A stretch of 64,000 nucleotides of DNA from Avena insularis (Eukaryota > Streptophyta > Magnoliopsida > Poales > Poaceae): NCBI GenBank assembly GCA_023614405.1, contig JAJUPC010000236.1, positions 461,662-525,661 on the forward strand, given 5' to 3'. Every line of letters starts with the position of its first letter. The stretch's first letter is position 1. Position numbers and translations under genes: made by a program. Shown here piece after piece: positions 21,954 to 35,545 of this stretch. The notes beneath the pieces were generated by a model. The model was given only the letters and a program-made list of their open reading frames with translations, did no database searches and was not told the DNA's origin.

Positions 21954-23214
21954 GTCTCCCACTTGCACTAGAGTCAAAAATCTAGTTTGAAAAACTTTGC
22001 GTATTGCATATACGTGATTTCTAGTGGTTAACATAATCTATGGATCTGACAGTTTCAGGTCCATGTGTATTTGCATGTCTTTGCGTCTCTACGCATCACT
22101 CATTCTAAAATGAGATGGCATTGTATAAATTTGGTCCTTTGGTGAGACCTTTAGTTCATTCGGGTTAAAATATGTTGATATTATTGTCATATAATATATC
22201 TTTATAGAATTAGCCCACTTTGAACCACACCTAGTTTGATAACAAACTACTTAACACAAATGCCCTCCTTTGCTGCTACTATAGTAGTCATATACTTAGC
22301 CTTTTGTTGTAGTATCCGTCACAATGTCTCAACTTTGGAACTCATCCAAATCCATCGTGGAACATCTTTTCCATTACATTGTGCCAACCATAGTCTAAAT
22401 TGAGATAAATTTAATTTGTATCTTGTGACAAAACTAGTATCAATGTAACACTTTACAATGAACTACCTTTAACTATTTGTCACTTATACATGATATATTC
22501 TTAGTTCTTCCAAAGCTCATAATAATATCTTTACTATCGTCTAATGATCATCTTATGAATCATTCTGGTATGTGCTCATAACATTTAGAGCATAGGACAT
22601 ATCTGGATATATACATATCACGGTATAATCGATTAAAATCTTCATGTGATTTTACTCACCAAGTGTTGAAACACTTGAATCTTGATACAATCATTTCCAT
22701 GCAGCAAGAACCTTTCTTGTTGTTTCCATATTGAACCCTTCAATATCTCATATATGTACGTCTGGCATAACCATATTAGCGCCTCAATCTATCCATATAG
22801 ACATTGAAGCCAAATATTCCGGTTTTGCTCAAGTCTTTCATCGAAATCCTATTTTAATGAAATTCTTAACTTGTGTCAATAAAATAAACATCATTTCCAA
22901 TCAACAATATGTACTCTGCATAATGTATTGGAAATTTGTCTTAGCGCTCCCACTTAATTTCTTGCAAATGCAAGCATCTTCATCATCTCCGATGAAAATA
23001 AACTCCTTTAACATTTTCATCATGGTGAAGATTCCAACTCCGCTATGCTCACTTCAACTATTGACGTTTGCATGCCCTTTTAGCACCCTTTGAATTAACA
23101 AAACCCTTTGGACAGTGTCATGTACACGTCCTAGGTAACCATTCTATTAGAAGAACCTTGTTTTGTTTATTAAACTACCATATACCATATATGTAGTGGT
23201 TGCTACATTAATCC

Positions 23215-23510
23215 GTCAAGACTAAATATCGCTATGAAAGATCAAATCTTGTCATAGTCAACTCCTTGAACATTGCCGTAAACTTCTTTCTGACATGTCG
23301 ACTATTTCATAGATGTTAAACATCCATGTCTATTTCTTTATAGATCCAAACACGACCGATAGGCTTCATGCCTTTTTGGAGGGTCTTTCAAGTTCAGAAA
23401 CTTGATTTCTCGTGTATGGATACTATCACGGATTCTATGACTTCTAGTCATTTATGGATTCAAGGCCCATCATCGCTTCTTTGCATGTAGTCGGTTCATC
23501 ATTGTCAAAA
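23215..23510 (-). pseudogene. Copia reverse transcriptase trace
   Basis: The minus strand shows an ENDEPTTCKEAM-like entry (around 23500) and a QGVDYD-like block (around 23262), at the spacing seen in the first part of BARE/Angela RT. Stops and frameshifts break it throughout. Only the position and motifs support this; no continuous frame exists. Confidence 0.5.
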
Positions 23511-26440
23511 TAATAACGACTTCTATTTCAAATCTTACTATTTGATTCTTACCGAACCACATGGTTCAATAGGAACTCTAATCTCCAAGATCACACCCTT
23601 TGTAATCACGGGAGCCAAGAGCATTATGGCTGCTACCGGGACACTTTCCGGCGTTGCGCTACTTAGCACATATATCTAAGGTTCAACAACCTTATCAAAG
23701 TTCTATTGTCCTCCCACTTAACTTTTCACGAAAAATTCCTTCTCAAGAAACTTGACATTCCAAGTGACAAACTCTTTTGTACTCGGTGTTATGGAGGAAT
23801 TCCCAACAAATTCTTTGGGATAACCTACAAAGATGTGCTTATCCGACTTTGGTTGCAAACATTTTACTTATGCATAGCATACCAAAATTTAAGAAAAGAC
23901 AATTCAGGGTTTATCCCAAACCATAACTCATATGGTGTCATTTCAACGGATCACGATGGTGTTCTTTTTAGTGTAAAAGCGGTAGTCTCTAAATCTTTAA
24001 TCCTTAAAACATAATGGCAGTTTTATAAATGACACCTTTGATCTTACCATGTCAAACAAGGTTTGATTTGATCTCTCGAACATACCATACTCCTGTGGTT
24101 TATCGGGAAATGCAAATTCATGGAACAATTCCTAAAATCTTATGTGTTTTGCTAAACCTATAACTCAAATATCTTCCTTTATGATCAAATCATAAACTCT
24201 TTTATTTTCTTGTTACAATGATTTTTCACTTCATCTTGAAAGTCTTTGAACAATTTTCAAATATTTCATACTTCTTCCTTATTAAGTAAATATATAGATA
24301 TATTCACTCAAATTTCTGGAGAAAGCATATGAAGCAAAAAGATCCATCGCATATGGCTACACATAATGGACTATATACATCAACATGCATAATATCCAAT
24401 AAGTTAGTCATCCGTTCCTCTTTGGCCTATGGACGGAGTTTCAATTATCTCTAGGAAAGTTCCACAAGCGTCAATTGATCAAAATCAAAAGACTCCAAAA
24501 ATCCATCAACATGGAGTTTCTTCATGTTTACTTTCCAATATAATTCAAACAGTGATGTCACTTCATAAGTGATCTTCCAATCATTTGTCTCACGACATTT
24601 TAGCAATAATGCTTATGGATGTGATTTCTCCAACTAGACTTGTAAAAGTTCATCCATCCTTTATGGAATATGGTAATTATTTGAACAACCATTGTTCTCG
24701 TAATACCGGAACAAAATAACAATTATTAAAACAAATCTTGAAGGCTAGGTTTGACGACAATGAAAAACACAATAACACTTTATTTGTTTTCGATGAACAT
24801 CATCGCATATTCTTTTGCTAGTTACTTTGGCCATTGCAGTTCATGAATTGTGTTGTTCTGTATGACACTTCACACCAACCAATTCGGTATCCAATACCTA
24901 AGAACCACATTGTTTAACAAGCAAGGAATACAGCCATAACATGTATATCTTCTATATACCTAAGTGGGACATCTCCAACCTTTTCTTTTCTGCCAAATAT
25001 TTTATAGATTCTCTTTCAGCAATTCCTTTTCTTTTAAAAGAATCTATCAACATCAATAGTGGTGTCATTCACATGACACATAGTACAAAGTGTATATAGT
25101 CAAATACTAATACCTTTGGACTTGCACTTTGAAGTGGATCACCATCATCAAATGTTTGGTGTTCTTTCAAAAATCCATTCTTTAGTAATCTATTAGTGTA
25201 GTAAAGATTTTACTTACATCTTCTATTCATCCTTATCATGACAATTTTCATGATCAAGCTACTATAGCTTATAAGGAAGAATCGCGAGTATAATGTTAGT
25301 TCGCAAAACCTTTTTGCGAGATCCGGATGCCTAGCATCTCCATCCTTCACAAATTCTCATACAATATGAGAATATGTATTTTGCTAAATTATACTCTATC
25401 ATAATGCAACTAAAACATTGTTTCAGATATCACAATATCTTCCACACATGATGGTTTCTGAAACAGTTTTTCAGCTCCTAGATAATCTTGATATTAAAAC
25501 AACTTTTGAATATCAATAATCATGGAGGCAAATATGATACTTTAGATACTAACATTGGAATTCTTACTCTTGATTTAATACTACTTATTAAACTTCATGG
25601 AGTAAATAGAGTTTGCTGAAAGTTTGCAATAGGACTTCTCAACTTTAAATTGACATTCAAAACAATACGATACCAGTTCGTAAAGTAAATATCCAGAATT
25701 CTATAGTTCTATTATCTCAACTAAAACTAAGCATAAGGTAGTCGAAAGTACACCCGATCATCATGTGATGTCTCGAAACACGATCCATAGAACGGTTCAT
25801 ACTTAAGGAAGAACACATTTTATCTTGATATTTAAACGAGGGACCATCTTATAATGCTACTAAAATACCAAACTAGCAATATAAGATGCAAACATCATAT
25901 GTGTAAAGTGGAATGCATTTGATCACCATCATGTGCATCGTGGTATGATCTCTATCATTCCTTTGTGTGTAAGGCCAAGGTCTATGGAACTTACATGTTA
26001 GGTGTGTTGTAAGGGTATCTACCATACATCAACTTACAACCTTACCATATCATGACACTAGCCCAGCAACAATCTAAACTAGACGCCTCTAATTTATCCA
26101 TTGCAAGTTTTACGTGGCTTAGGGCTTTTGGAGATAGAACCGGTCTTACCTACGAACATGGAACCTAACGATGATAACTAAGTTATTAGCAACTCGTTGT
26201 AAATCAGATATTGACTATAGTAGGAGAGACAAACACCCGCTAGCCACTTATGCAAAACTAGTTGCATGTCAGTCGTGGAATCGGTCTCATGTGCGAGGAC
26301 ATGTAAAGTCAGTCCGGGCCGCTTCATCCCACTATGCCAACAATATCCAAAATACATAGAAGATGCAATAACATGATCATCATCGCCCACATATAAACAT
26401 ATGTGTACTACCCGTGCAAAGCACCTACACAAAGATTAGA

Positions 26441-26452
26441 CTCTGATACCAC
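26441..26452 (-). other. Primer-binding site of the Copia element
   Basis: The minus strand reads GTGGTATCAGAG right after the 5' LTR, complementary to the 3' end of plant initiator methionine tRNA. Confidence 0.85.
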
Positions 26453-28136
26453 TGTTGGGTTTCCAGCATAGAAAACAAAAAAATTCCTACGATGGGAACT
26501 ATATGCCAAGATCTATCTACTAGATACAAGCAACAGGTGGATATACATCCATGGAGAACTTACCTCGAAGACAACAAAGCTTTGTTAACGAGATGGAACT
26601 CGTGGATGATGTAGTCGACACTTGCCGATCTCAAGATCATGATGAAGTCCAAGAAGTCCAAAGCAGTCCAGCTCAAAGACGTCCATCGATCCAGCTCTAG
26701 CAAGTCTAGCACCACCAAGTCCAGCACCACAAAGCAGCTGCATCCGTGATTGCACACACATCCTGTGCACGACAACCTCCATCCCTCACTCCAGCAAAGC
26801 AATGAACAACTCCTTTCCAGATAAAGCCACCGGAACATGTATCTCGCTAATCCGAGACCATGGGGAATAACTAGAGGGGAGAGATCCTTCACGAGGAGGT
26901 GTGTGTTGTGAGGAGAGGAGGGATTTTATAGGGAAGAGGGGAAGCCAAGGGCCATGGCATGGCAGCCATGGTGGTGCCCCACCTCTTCCATCATTCATGT
27001 GGTGGATGCTCCACTCACATAAATATGCTCAGACTCACACTTCCACTCACATGCATTAAATTTCCACCAAATTTAATGCAAGCTCTCATTAAATAAAACT
27101 ATTTTATTTATTTTATTCAGAATTTTGTTAATTACTTTAATTAACAAACATTCACATAAAACCCCTCGAACATTTCAATATCACATGCGTAATCCGCCGC
27201 AATTTCATCCGAAACAATTCCGGTTTCCATCGAAATGATTCCAGCGCCTTCTTAAATCTTTATCTAAAACATATTTGCTCCAAATGGTGTCGGTATCCCT
27301 TAAGTGTGTCACCCTACTTAAATAATGCGTATATGATCGAGACCCCTCTCAGATCAATAATCAGCAGCGGGACCTGGAGATCCGTACTGACTCCCACATA
27401 TTCAACGATGACTCTTGTGATCGTGTGAACCTTTAACGTCGTAACCAAATCCCTTTGTCTCGCGATATATTACATGTCCGAGATTCGATCATCGGTATCC
27501 CAAAACCTAGTTTGATCTTGTTACTGACATGCACTCTTTTCTCGTTCCCGTGATATAACATTCTAGTGATCACATCACTTGCTTGCAAGCTATCTTAATG
27601 TGATATCACCGAGAGGCCCCAGAGTATATCTATCCGTCATCGTGATTGAGAAATTCCACTCTTGATCCATGATCCTCAACATAACACCTTCCGAGTATCT
27701 GAACTCACATTTATAGTCACCCTTTTATAGTGTGACGTTTGATGTTATCAAGTTACTCTTCCGATGTTAGCAATTAACATGATCTCATGGTCTAAGGACT
27801 AAGATTACTTCGTATGATGTTATAGCAATATAAACATAATGACTTTGATCGTAATGCTATACTTCAGATGAATGTTCATCACATCATTCCACCAATGTTG
27901 TGACCTTGTTATTAACAACATCCAATATCCATGATCAGGAAACCTTGATCATCTTGTTAATCAACAAGCTAGTTTATATGAGAGGCATTACTAGGAACTT
28001 TGTATTTTGTTTATTAAACACACATGCATTAACGTTTCCAATTAATACAATTATAGCATGCAAAATAAACATTTATCATAAACATGGAATAAGATAATAA
28101 CCACTTTATTATTGCCTCTCGGGCATATTCCCTTCA
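26453..28136 (-). repeat. 5' LTR of the Copia element
   Basis: 1684 bp, TG...CA, with the primer-binding site at 26452-26441 and target duplication ACTCA to its right. It pairs with 20255-21953. Confidence 0.9.
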
Positions 28137-28141
28137 ACTCA

Positions 28142-28860
28142 CCCCTATGAATGCAGGTACGCACACCCTACACCTATGAGCACTTCAGAAATACTAGATC
28201 TTGACACTGATCCCATGGGGCTTGAGCTTGACGAAGTCACCATAGGCACCTCGCTATATATTGACGGGAACGTCGCCTCTCACTACCCTCATAACCATCC
28301 TTCAAAGTCGAGCGCCGAGGCTTCGTGGCAAAGGAAGTGCTAGGGGTTGGAGCTCATATTCGTTGGCTGCTATGGGATGTAATTGAACCACTAATAATGT
28401 GGCCTCGGTACTGAGCCCATAGACCCTAGACACTAGTGACCATTACAATTACTTTGGGAAAACCGAGCAAAACTTAATATAAACAGAAGGCCTATATCTC
28501 TCATTTTTGCGAAAATCCACTACAAAACGCACATGCTCATAAATGCATACACACACTCACCCCTATGAATGCATGAATGCACATCCTACCCCTATGAGCA
28601 CCTCCGAAAGATTGTGTCTTGACCATTCCGGGGGGGGCTTGAGCTTGATGAAGTCACCATAGGCACCTGCTGCCCTCGTAACCATCCTTCAAAGCCGAGC
28701 ATCGAGGTTTCATCGAGAAGGAAGAGCTAGAGGAGTCAGAGCTAACATTCGTTGGCTGCTATAGGATATAACTAGACCACTGATACCAATGGGGCCCCAC
28801 AGTAGTGAGCCGATTAGCCCCAGACATCAAAGCAAGCACGGTGTCATGTCTTAAACATAT
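28142..28860. repeat. Rest of the 425-bp tandem repeat (two units)
   Basis: The continuation of the split unit runs to about 28430, and a further full unit follows (CACTCACCCCTATGAATGCA at both starts; GGCTTGAGCTTGA-GAAGTCACCATAGGCACC in both). This extends the block beginning at about 19950. Confidence 0.65.
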
Positions 28861-30400
28861 ATCTTAATGGTGGAGTGGATAGTGCTAACATAAAGATTCT
28901 TCAAGGTGATTCTAGTGCTAGACTTACGTCTAAGAGTCTATTTTTCTTTTTATCATGGTTGTGTGGACCCACTTCAATTCTAAACGTTGGACCAAAAGTA
29001 GTTTCCATCGCTACTTGTAGACACTGCACACGCCCTTACTATACGTAGCTTAGAAATTTACTAGCCTCGTGTCTAAGAAAATTGTAGGTTGCTTTGAAAG
29101 TTTTTCAAAAAAGATTTTGGAGGTACCCATCAGGGGGTCAATTAATATATCACAAAACACCAAGAGTTGTGACAATAGGTTTAACTTCTTGCTAAGATAG
29201 ATTTTGCATCTAGACAATTTAATAAAATTAGGTCAAACTTGAGCTACAAGTAAACGCGATATAGATTGCTATTGAATTAAATGTCTTTTCGGAGGTCTAT
29301 AGGTGCATCTTGTTGTAGTAAACAATTCCATCACTATGAGTTTCCTACTATCTCAGGAAAGAACATTCTCAATTTTTCGAGTGTGATGACGAGATTGTTC
29401 TTTATCGTAAAGCAAGTCTGAAGAATATGGATATGAATGACACACAAGGCAAGTTTTCAGACATATATTATGGACCAACATGTTGTACTTACGATTTCCC
29501 ATGTTTTATTAGTTCTCAAACTTCCTAGCTAACTTCGCCCACTTGATTGATTTTATGCCAATTTATTGAAATTATTAGGTACCAATTGAACTACCACAAG
29601 TAAATTGTAGGTTGCTTTGAAAGTTTGACGAAAGATCTTTCTTGGAGGTACCCATATATATAGGGGGAGGTGTCAATTAATATATGGGAAACCACCAAGA
29701 GTTTTGATAATATATAGGTACGGTTCAACTACTTCGAAGATTTTGCATCAATTTAATGAAATTAAGTTAGACTTCAGCTACAAGTAAGCATGATAGATCG
29801 CTCTTGAATTAAATGTCTTTTCGAGGTAGATGGGTACATCTTCTTGTAGTAAACAATCTCACGCTTGTGAGTTTCCAACTACCAGAAAGGACATTCTCAA
29901 TTTTCGAGTGATGTCATGATCATTCTCTCCGTAGGAAGTCCAAGAGTATTGATCTAAATAAATGCCACAAGCCAAAGTTTTCACACGCAGGCACGTGCCA
30001 CACTCGTATATACTATATGAAATATGATTTAACGAACATTAAGTTGTTATTAACCAATAGTATTGTTAGAGAAAAAGGCATACATTAAGTATATTGATAA
30101 TAACTATCTAGAACATGGTGGAGTTTGCTCTAGATACTATTCAACATGAATCCAACTACTCTGAACCATTGGATCTAACAGCCCAATGGTTACGATTGGT
30201 ACTATGGATCCAATTCAAAACTGCCTACCTAACTCCACCCACTTGAATGACTTTATGTCGATTTATCGAAAATAGGTCAGATTTGAACTAGTATAAGTAA
30301 ATTTTAGGTTACTGTGAAAGTTCTATGAAAAAGCTTTTGGAGGTACCCATCGGGGGTCACAATTAATATATGAGAAACCATCCAACGAGATTTTTGATGA
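28861..30400. repeat. Module A repeats, first cluster
   Basis: Module A units carry the anchor GCATCTTCTTGTAGTAAACA (here near 29303 and 29847, about 544 bp apart) and the segments GAATATGGATCTGAATGCC, TTTGAACTACAAGTAAATTGTAGG and GGAGGTACCCAT. An F fold-back segment interrupts a unit at about 30112-30230. The first 120 bp (28861-28980) are unassigned. No gene is seen. Confidence 0.7.
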
Positions 30401-31900
30401 CAAGTTGGATCAAGACTCGCAAATCCAAACATTTTGCTAACTGTTGGATCTTATTTTCCATTCCTAGCATCTAAAAAGATTCTACTAATAGTCTTGATGA
30501 GAATGATGAACGCTAGTATGCGCAAACCTCAAAACACACACTTCATTACTCAGTTTTAGGGTCCTTGTGCTAAATGCATGGACTTGGATGCAATTTTCAC
30601 TTTTTATGAGGTCTTGATATGTAACTTGTACTTCCACCGACCGTGTTCACTCTCAAGCACATCGCACCTACTAGACCAACCATTAGACCGACCATTCGTA
30701 GTACTTCTTATTATCTTATCTTTATCTTGTCCTATCTCTTACAATACCGTACCATACCACGCACTACATATAGTGTACGGATTAACTTTGAACATTGACC
30801 GTTGGATCAAGACTGGAAAATCCAAACATTGCTAACTATTGGATCTTCTTCTCCATTCTTAGCATCTAGAAAGATTCTACTAATAGTCTTTAGCACGATG
30901 AGCGCTAGTATACATAAACCTCTAGCTCAAAACACACACTTCATTGCTTAGTTTCAGGGTCGTCCTTGTGCTAAATGCATGGACTTGGATGCAATTTTCA
31001 TTTTTTATGAGGTCCTTGATGTAAATTGTAATTCTACCCACCGTGTTAACTCCCAAAGCACCTCGCTTCCTACGAGACCGACCATTAGATCAGCCATTCG
31101 CAGTACTTCTTATCTTACCTTTATCTTTGTCTCTTATCTCTTACAATACCATGCATACCACCACTACATAGTGTAGGGATTAGCTTATTTGAACATTGAC
31201 CGTTGGATTAACTTTGAACATTAATAGTTGGATCAAGACTGGCAAATCCAAAGAGCATTGCTAACCGTTGGATCTTCTTTTCCATTCTTAGCATCTAAAA
31301 AGATTCTGCTGATAGTCTTTAGCATGATGAACACTAGTATGAACAAACCTCAAAACACATAGTACTTCATTACTCGGTTTAAGGATCCTTGTGCTAAATG
31401 TACGGACTTGTTGGATGCAATTTTCATTTTTTATGAGGTCTTTAATGTAACTTGTACTTCCACCGACCGTGTTAACTCTCAAGCACCTCGATCTTACGAG
31501 ACCTACCATTAGATCGGCCATTCGCAGCATTTTCTTATCTTATCTTTATCTTGTCTCTTATCTCTTCCAATACCATACCACTACATATAGTGTAGAGATT
31601 AACTTTGAACATTAATAGTTGGATCAAGACTGGCAAATCCAAAGAGCATTGCTAACCGTTGGATCTTCTTTTCCATTCTTAGCATCTAGAAAGATTCTAC
31701 TGGTAGTCTTTAGCACGATGAACGCTAGTATGCGCAAACCTCAAAACCAAGTACTTCATTGCTCGCTTCAGGTCCTTTGCTAAATGCATGCATGGACTTG
31801 GATGTAATTTTCATTCTTTATGAGGTCCTTTATTTTACTTGTACGTACTTCCACTGACCATGTTAACTCTCAAGCACCTCGCTCATATGAGACCTACCAA
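30401..31900. repeat. Module B tandem repeats, first cluster (four units)
   Basis: Head-to-tail units of about 390-430 bp, with the anchor GACTTGGATGCAATTTTCA near 30578, 30981, 31409 and 31796. Each carries ACCGTTGGATCAAGACTGGC, CTTCTTTTCCATTCTTAGCA and TACGAGACCTACCATTAGATC blocks. The part from CCGTTGGATC to TAGTCTT is shared with module C, so the two are related. Short ORFs recur in register with the units and are unlikely to be genes. Confidence 0.8.
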
Positions 31901-32520
31901 GGTTAAACGAAAATGCAACCGCCCCAATTATCACACAAACTGGACCACGGTTTCTTATACGTAATACCCAAGTTTTGAGTACTAGGATTCCTAGCTAACT
32001 TCGTGCACTTCGCATTTCTTGTCAATTTAACAAAATTAAGTCAAACATTAGCTACAAGTAAGTGTGATAGATTTCTTGAATTAATTGTCTTTCGAGGTAG
32101 ATGTGTGCATCTTCTTGTAGTAAACAATGTCGCTTGTGAGTTTCCAACAATCGTGAAAGAAAATTCTCAGTTTTCTCGAGTGATGATTTAGATGATTCTT
32201 TTTCGTAACAAAAGTTCGAAGAATATGGATCTCAATGCCATAAGACAAGCTTCTAGACATATTAGCTAGGTGGACCAATGTGTTTTACTTACGATTCCCA
32301 TGTTTTATGAGTTTTCAAGGTTCCTAGTCGTCCCCAATTAACTTGTTGAATAACTTTATGTCGATGTATCAAAATAAAAGGTCAAATTTGAACTACAAGC
32401 AATAAATTGTAGCTTGGTTTGAAATTTTTATGTAAAAAGCTTTTGGGGGTACCCATTGAGCGGTCAATTAGTATACCTGTTGAGACTGTTCGACTTCTAG
32501 CTACTAAGATTTTGCCTCTT
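31901..32520. repeat. Module A unit, single
   Basis: One diverged module A unit (anchor GCATCTTCTTGTAGTAAACA near 32107) sits after the B array. It has no counterpart at the same place in the second cluster, where B runs straight into the MITE. Confidence 0.6.
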
Positions 32521-33013
32521 GAAAATTTTGAACCCCTTTTGAATGATCACATGAAATAAGGAGAGAGGGGAAATGATTTTTCTATTCTCTATGGTCAACA
32601 CACAAGCCTAAGGTGCACCTTAGGCTTAAAGATACTTTATAGTTTCCACTATGTATAAGGTGAACCTTAGCGGATGCCACATACTAGGCCTTATTAAGGT
32701 ATGCTTTATCTATATATACTACTATAATGGAGCAGTTTTAGATTGGATCGCCATATAACACCAATCTTGACTAGCTCAGGGTCCATTATGGTTTGATCCA
32801 CTATTCTGATCGAGGCCTATATGAATAGGATCTGAGAGCACAGTCTCCACCATAGTTCTAGAACCATCATGTCACCAACCCCAAAATTTCAAAGCACAGT
32901 AGGTTGTATTCTCAATATGTGTAGATAATTATTATTAATAGACTTAATTTATGCATTTTGGGGGTGGTGACATGATGGTTCTAGAACATGGTGGACTTTG
33001 CTCTAGGTCTGTA
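32521..33013. repeat. F fold-back segment, partly palindromic
   Basis: An inverted copy of the F segment (TACTACTATAATGGAGCAG at about 32718) faces direct copies at 32970-33005 and 33420-33570 (GGTTCTAGAACATG, ATGGATCCAATTCAAAAC). The full F copies end CCACTATAGTAGTAGAGATAGAG; the reverse complement, TCTCTACTACTATAGTGG, resembles the 5' end of grass Helitrons. No coding content. Confidence 0.5.
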
Positions 33014-33269
33014 CTCCCTCGCTCCGTCCCAAAATATAAGGCGCCTAAGGATTGGTCAAAAGTCAAACCTTACTAATATTGACCAAATATTTAGAAAAAA
33101 TATCTACATCTACAATATTGAATGGACATACTAAGAAAATATACTTTATGGTGAATCTATTGATATTAATTTAGTATTCTAATTTTTTATATTTTGTGTA
33201 TAATCATGGTCAAACTTAAAAATGTTGACTTTTGACTAATCCTTAGGCCTCTACATTTTGGTGGAGGAG
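33014..33269. mobile_element. Stowaway-type MITE
   Basis: Ends CTCCCTCGCTCCGTCCCAAA and (reverse) CTCCTCCACCAAAATG-like; TA on both sides (33012-33013, 33270-33271). 256 bp, no ORF. An orthologous copy in the second cluster (51749-52009) is at the same relative place, so insertion predates the segmental duplication. Confidence 0.85.
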
Positions 33270-33575
33270 TACTATTCAACACTTAATCCGCTTGCTCGAA
33301 CCATTGGATCTAACAGCCCAACGGTCATGATTAGTGCTATGGATCCAATTCAAAACCTCCACTATAGTAGTATAAGTAGAGAGAATACACCATCGTACTA
33401 TGAAATTTTGGGGGTGGTGACATGATGGTTCTAGAACATGCATGGTGGAGTTTGCTCTTGGTACTATTCAACACGAATCCAGCTTCTCTGAACCATTGGA
33501 TCCAACAGCCCAATGGTCAAGATTGGTGCTATGGATCCAATTCAAACCTGCTCCACTATAGTAGTAGAGATAGAG
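33270..33575. repeat. F segments, two direct copies
   Basis: 33275-33375 and 33417-33575 share CATTGGATCTAACAGCCCAA-type and ATGGATCCAATTCAAAAC blocks. 52010-52312 is the matching stretch in the second cluster. Confidence 0.65.
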
Positions 33576-34194
33576 ATACCTTAACTTATCTTATTTACGA
33601 CTATATAGTGTACGAATAACTTTGAATATTGACCGTTGGATCAAGACTCGTGAATCCCAACATTTCCAGCCGTTGGATCTTCTTTTCCATTCTAGCATCT
33701 AGAAGATTCTATTGATAGTCTTCGAATAATGAATGCTATGCACAAACCTCAAAACACACTTCTCCATCGTACTAGAATCTTCTCCCTCATAGCTAATAAT
33801 CGTTGACTTCTACATGATCTTATCTTATCTTACCACTATATAGTGTACGGATAACTTTGAATGTTAACCATTGGATCAAGACTCGCGAATCCCAGCATTT
33901 CTAGCCATTGGATCCTCTTTTACATTCTAGCATCTAGAAGATTCTATTGATAGTCTTGAACACAACGAATGTACTATGCATAAACCTCTCATAACACACT
34001 TCTCCATCATACTAGAATCTTATCCCTCATTTCTCTAGACCATGTTACCAAAAATTTCAAGTGTGAGGTAGGTAATAATATTTGACTTCTACACATGATG
34101 ATACAAAGTACAAGGACCAAATATACACCCATACTTTATAGATGTTGATCAAATTTATAATTTTTTGTGCTTTACCAATTATAATTTTATATAG
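33576..34194. repeat. Module C (Helitron-like), partial plus full unit
   Basis: A partial unit is followed by a fuller one, starting at a TTATCTTACCACTATATAGTG near 33830. The junction AGCTAATAATCGTTGACTTC near 33788 is the same as in the array at 59249-61837. This copy has no CTAGT terminus before module D begins. Confidence 0.65.
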
Positions 34195-34830
34195 TGATGA
34201 TACGTCATAAGATTTACTACTCTGAGCCTTATTAAGGTGTGCTTTTTTACACAATGTCGGAGTAGTATATTTCTTTGCTCAGACATATGGTCACCTCTAT
34301 CCATGCGCTGTACATGCTGAGAGAATAAAACGTTGGCAAGGGAAGAGGGAAGCGGCAAAGAGAAGTTGAAGGCACTTCGATGTCAGAGCAAAGTTATGAT
34401 GGGTTTCTGACAAGAGGTACTCCTGCGGCCTTATAGTGTACACTCTATTAGTAGTAAATTTCAGGACCTATGCACGCAAAACAAATCGTGTGTTTTCTCT
34501 CTCCTTCCCTATGCTCCATTTCTCATCCCCTTTCCCCTTGTGCACCGGTTCGGCTGATCTCTCTCCCCTCGTCCATAGCGTGGCGCTGCACACGTGTGCC
34601 TTGGTATGGCGGCTCTGTGTCTCTAGCGTGTTCGGCAGCCACGCATTGGTGTGGAGTAGGGACGAGGAGTACATAGGAAGGAAACCACTTTGGTCCTTGG
34701 CGGCACAAAAATTCAAAATTTTCTGGTTTTCAAAATTTTCACTTGCTTCCCAAACATTGGGAGGGAAGGTTATCCAAAAGATCGGCCAAACATCGGGAGG
34801 GAAGGAAATTTTGAACCCGTTTTGAACATT
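34195..34830. repeat. Module D, first copy
   Basis: About 600 bp, GC-richer than its neighbours, with GGTCACCTCT, AATAAAACGTTGGC, a CACCGGTTCGGC-like step and GGAAACCACTTTGGTCC. It recurs at 37775-38360 and 52945-53555. The longest plus ORF (34436-34825) is not kept in register in the other copies, so I do not call it a gene. Confidence 0.7.
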
Positions 34831-35545
34831 GACAGTTGGATCAAGACCGGCAAATCCAAACTTTGAACATTGACCGTTGGATCAAGACTGGCAAATCCAA
34901 ACTTTGCTAACCATTGGATCTTCTTTTCCATTATTAGCATCTAGAAAGATTCTACCGATAGTCTTTAGCACAATGGACGCTAGTATGCGCAAACCTCAAA
35001 ACACACACTTCATTGTCAGTTTCAGGGTCCTCCTGCTAAATGCATGCATGGACTTGGATGAATTTTCCATTTTTATGAGGCCCTTGATGTAACTTGTACT
35101 TCCACTGACCATGTTAACTCTCAAGCACCTCGCTCCTACGAGACCAACCATTAGATCGGCCATTCACGGTACTTCTTATCTTATCTTTATCTTGTCTTAT
35201 CTCTTACAATACCATACCACCATTGTATAGTATACGAATTAACTTTGAACATTGACCGCTGGATCAAGACTGGCAAATCCAAATATTGCTAACTGTTAGA
35301 TCTTCTATTTTCCCTTAGCATCGAGAAAGATTCTATTGATAGTCTTTAGCACGATGAACGCTAGTATGCGCAAACCACAAAACACACACACACTTCATTA
35401 TTCAGTTTTAGGGTCATTGTGTTAAATGGATGGACTTGGATGCAATTTTCATTTTTTATGATGTCCTTGATGTAAGTTGTATTTCCATCGATCGTGTTAA
35501 CTCTCAAGCACCTCTCTCCTATGAGACCTACCATAGTTAAAAGAA
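34831..35545. repeat. Module B repeats, two units
   Basis: Anchors near 35048 and 35433; the unit boundary is at about 35236. They match 53556-54290 in the second cluster. Confidence 0.75.

Larger units (their letters stand above)
20255..28136 (-). mobile_element. Decayed full-length Ty1/copia retrotransposon, Angela/BARE-like
   Basis: Both LTRs, TG...CA ends and the perfect target duplication ACTCA (20250-20254 and 28137-28141) are present. Read on the minus strand, the LTR starts TGAAGGGAATATGCCCGAGAGGC, the primer-binding site GGTATCAGAGTC (complementary to initiator Met-tRNA) follows the 5' LTR, and the purine tract AAGTGGGAGAC precedes the 3' LTR, as in BARE/Angela elements. The internal 4.5 kb (21954-26452) has no ORF above about 120 codons, but a reverse transcriptase trace remains at about 23215-23510. 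The element is therefore an old, inactive copy. Confidence 0.9.

Noticed and set aside
22731..24014. Plus-strand ORFs within the Copia interior as genes
   Set aside because: The element is on the minus strand and an RT trace lies there; the plus frames are short with no motif.
30578..31176. Recurring 60-116-codon ORFs in module B as a tandem gene family
   Set aside because: They recur in register because the DNA repeats; frames shift between units and no motif is present.
34436..34825. 129-codon plus ORF as a captured gene
   Set aside because: The frame is not kept in the two other copies of module D and the product has no motif.
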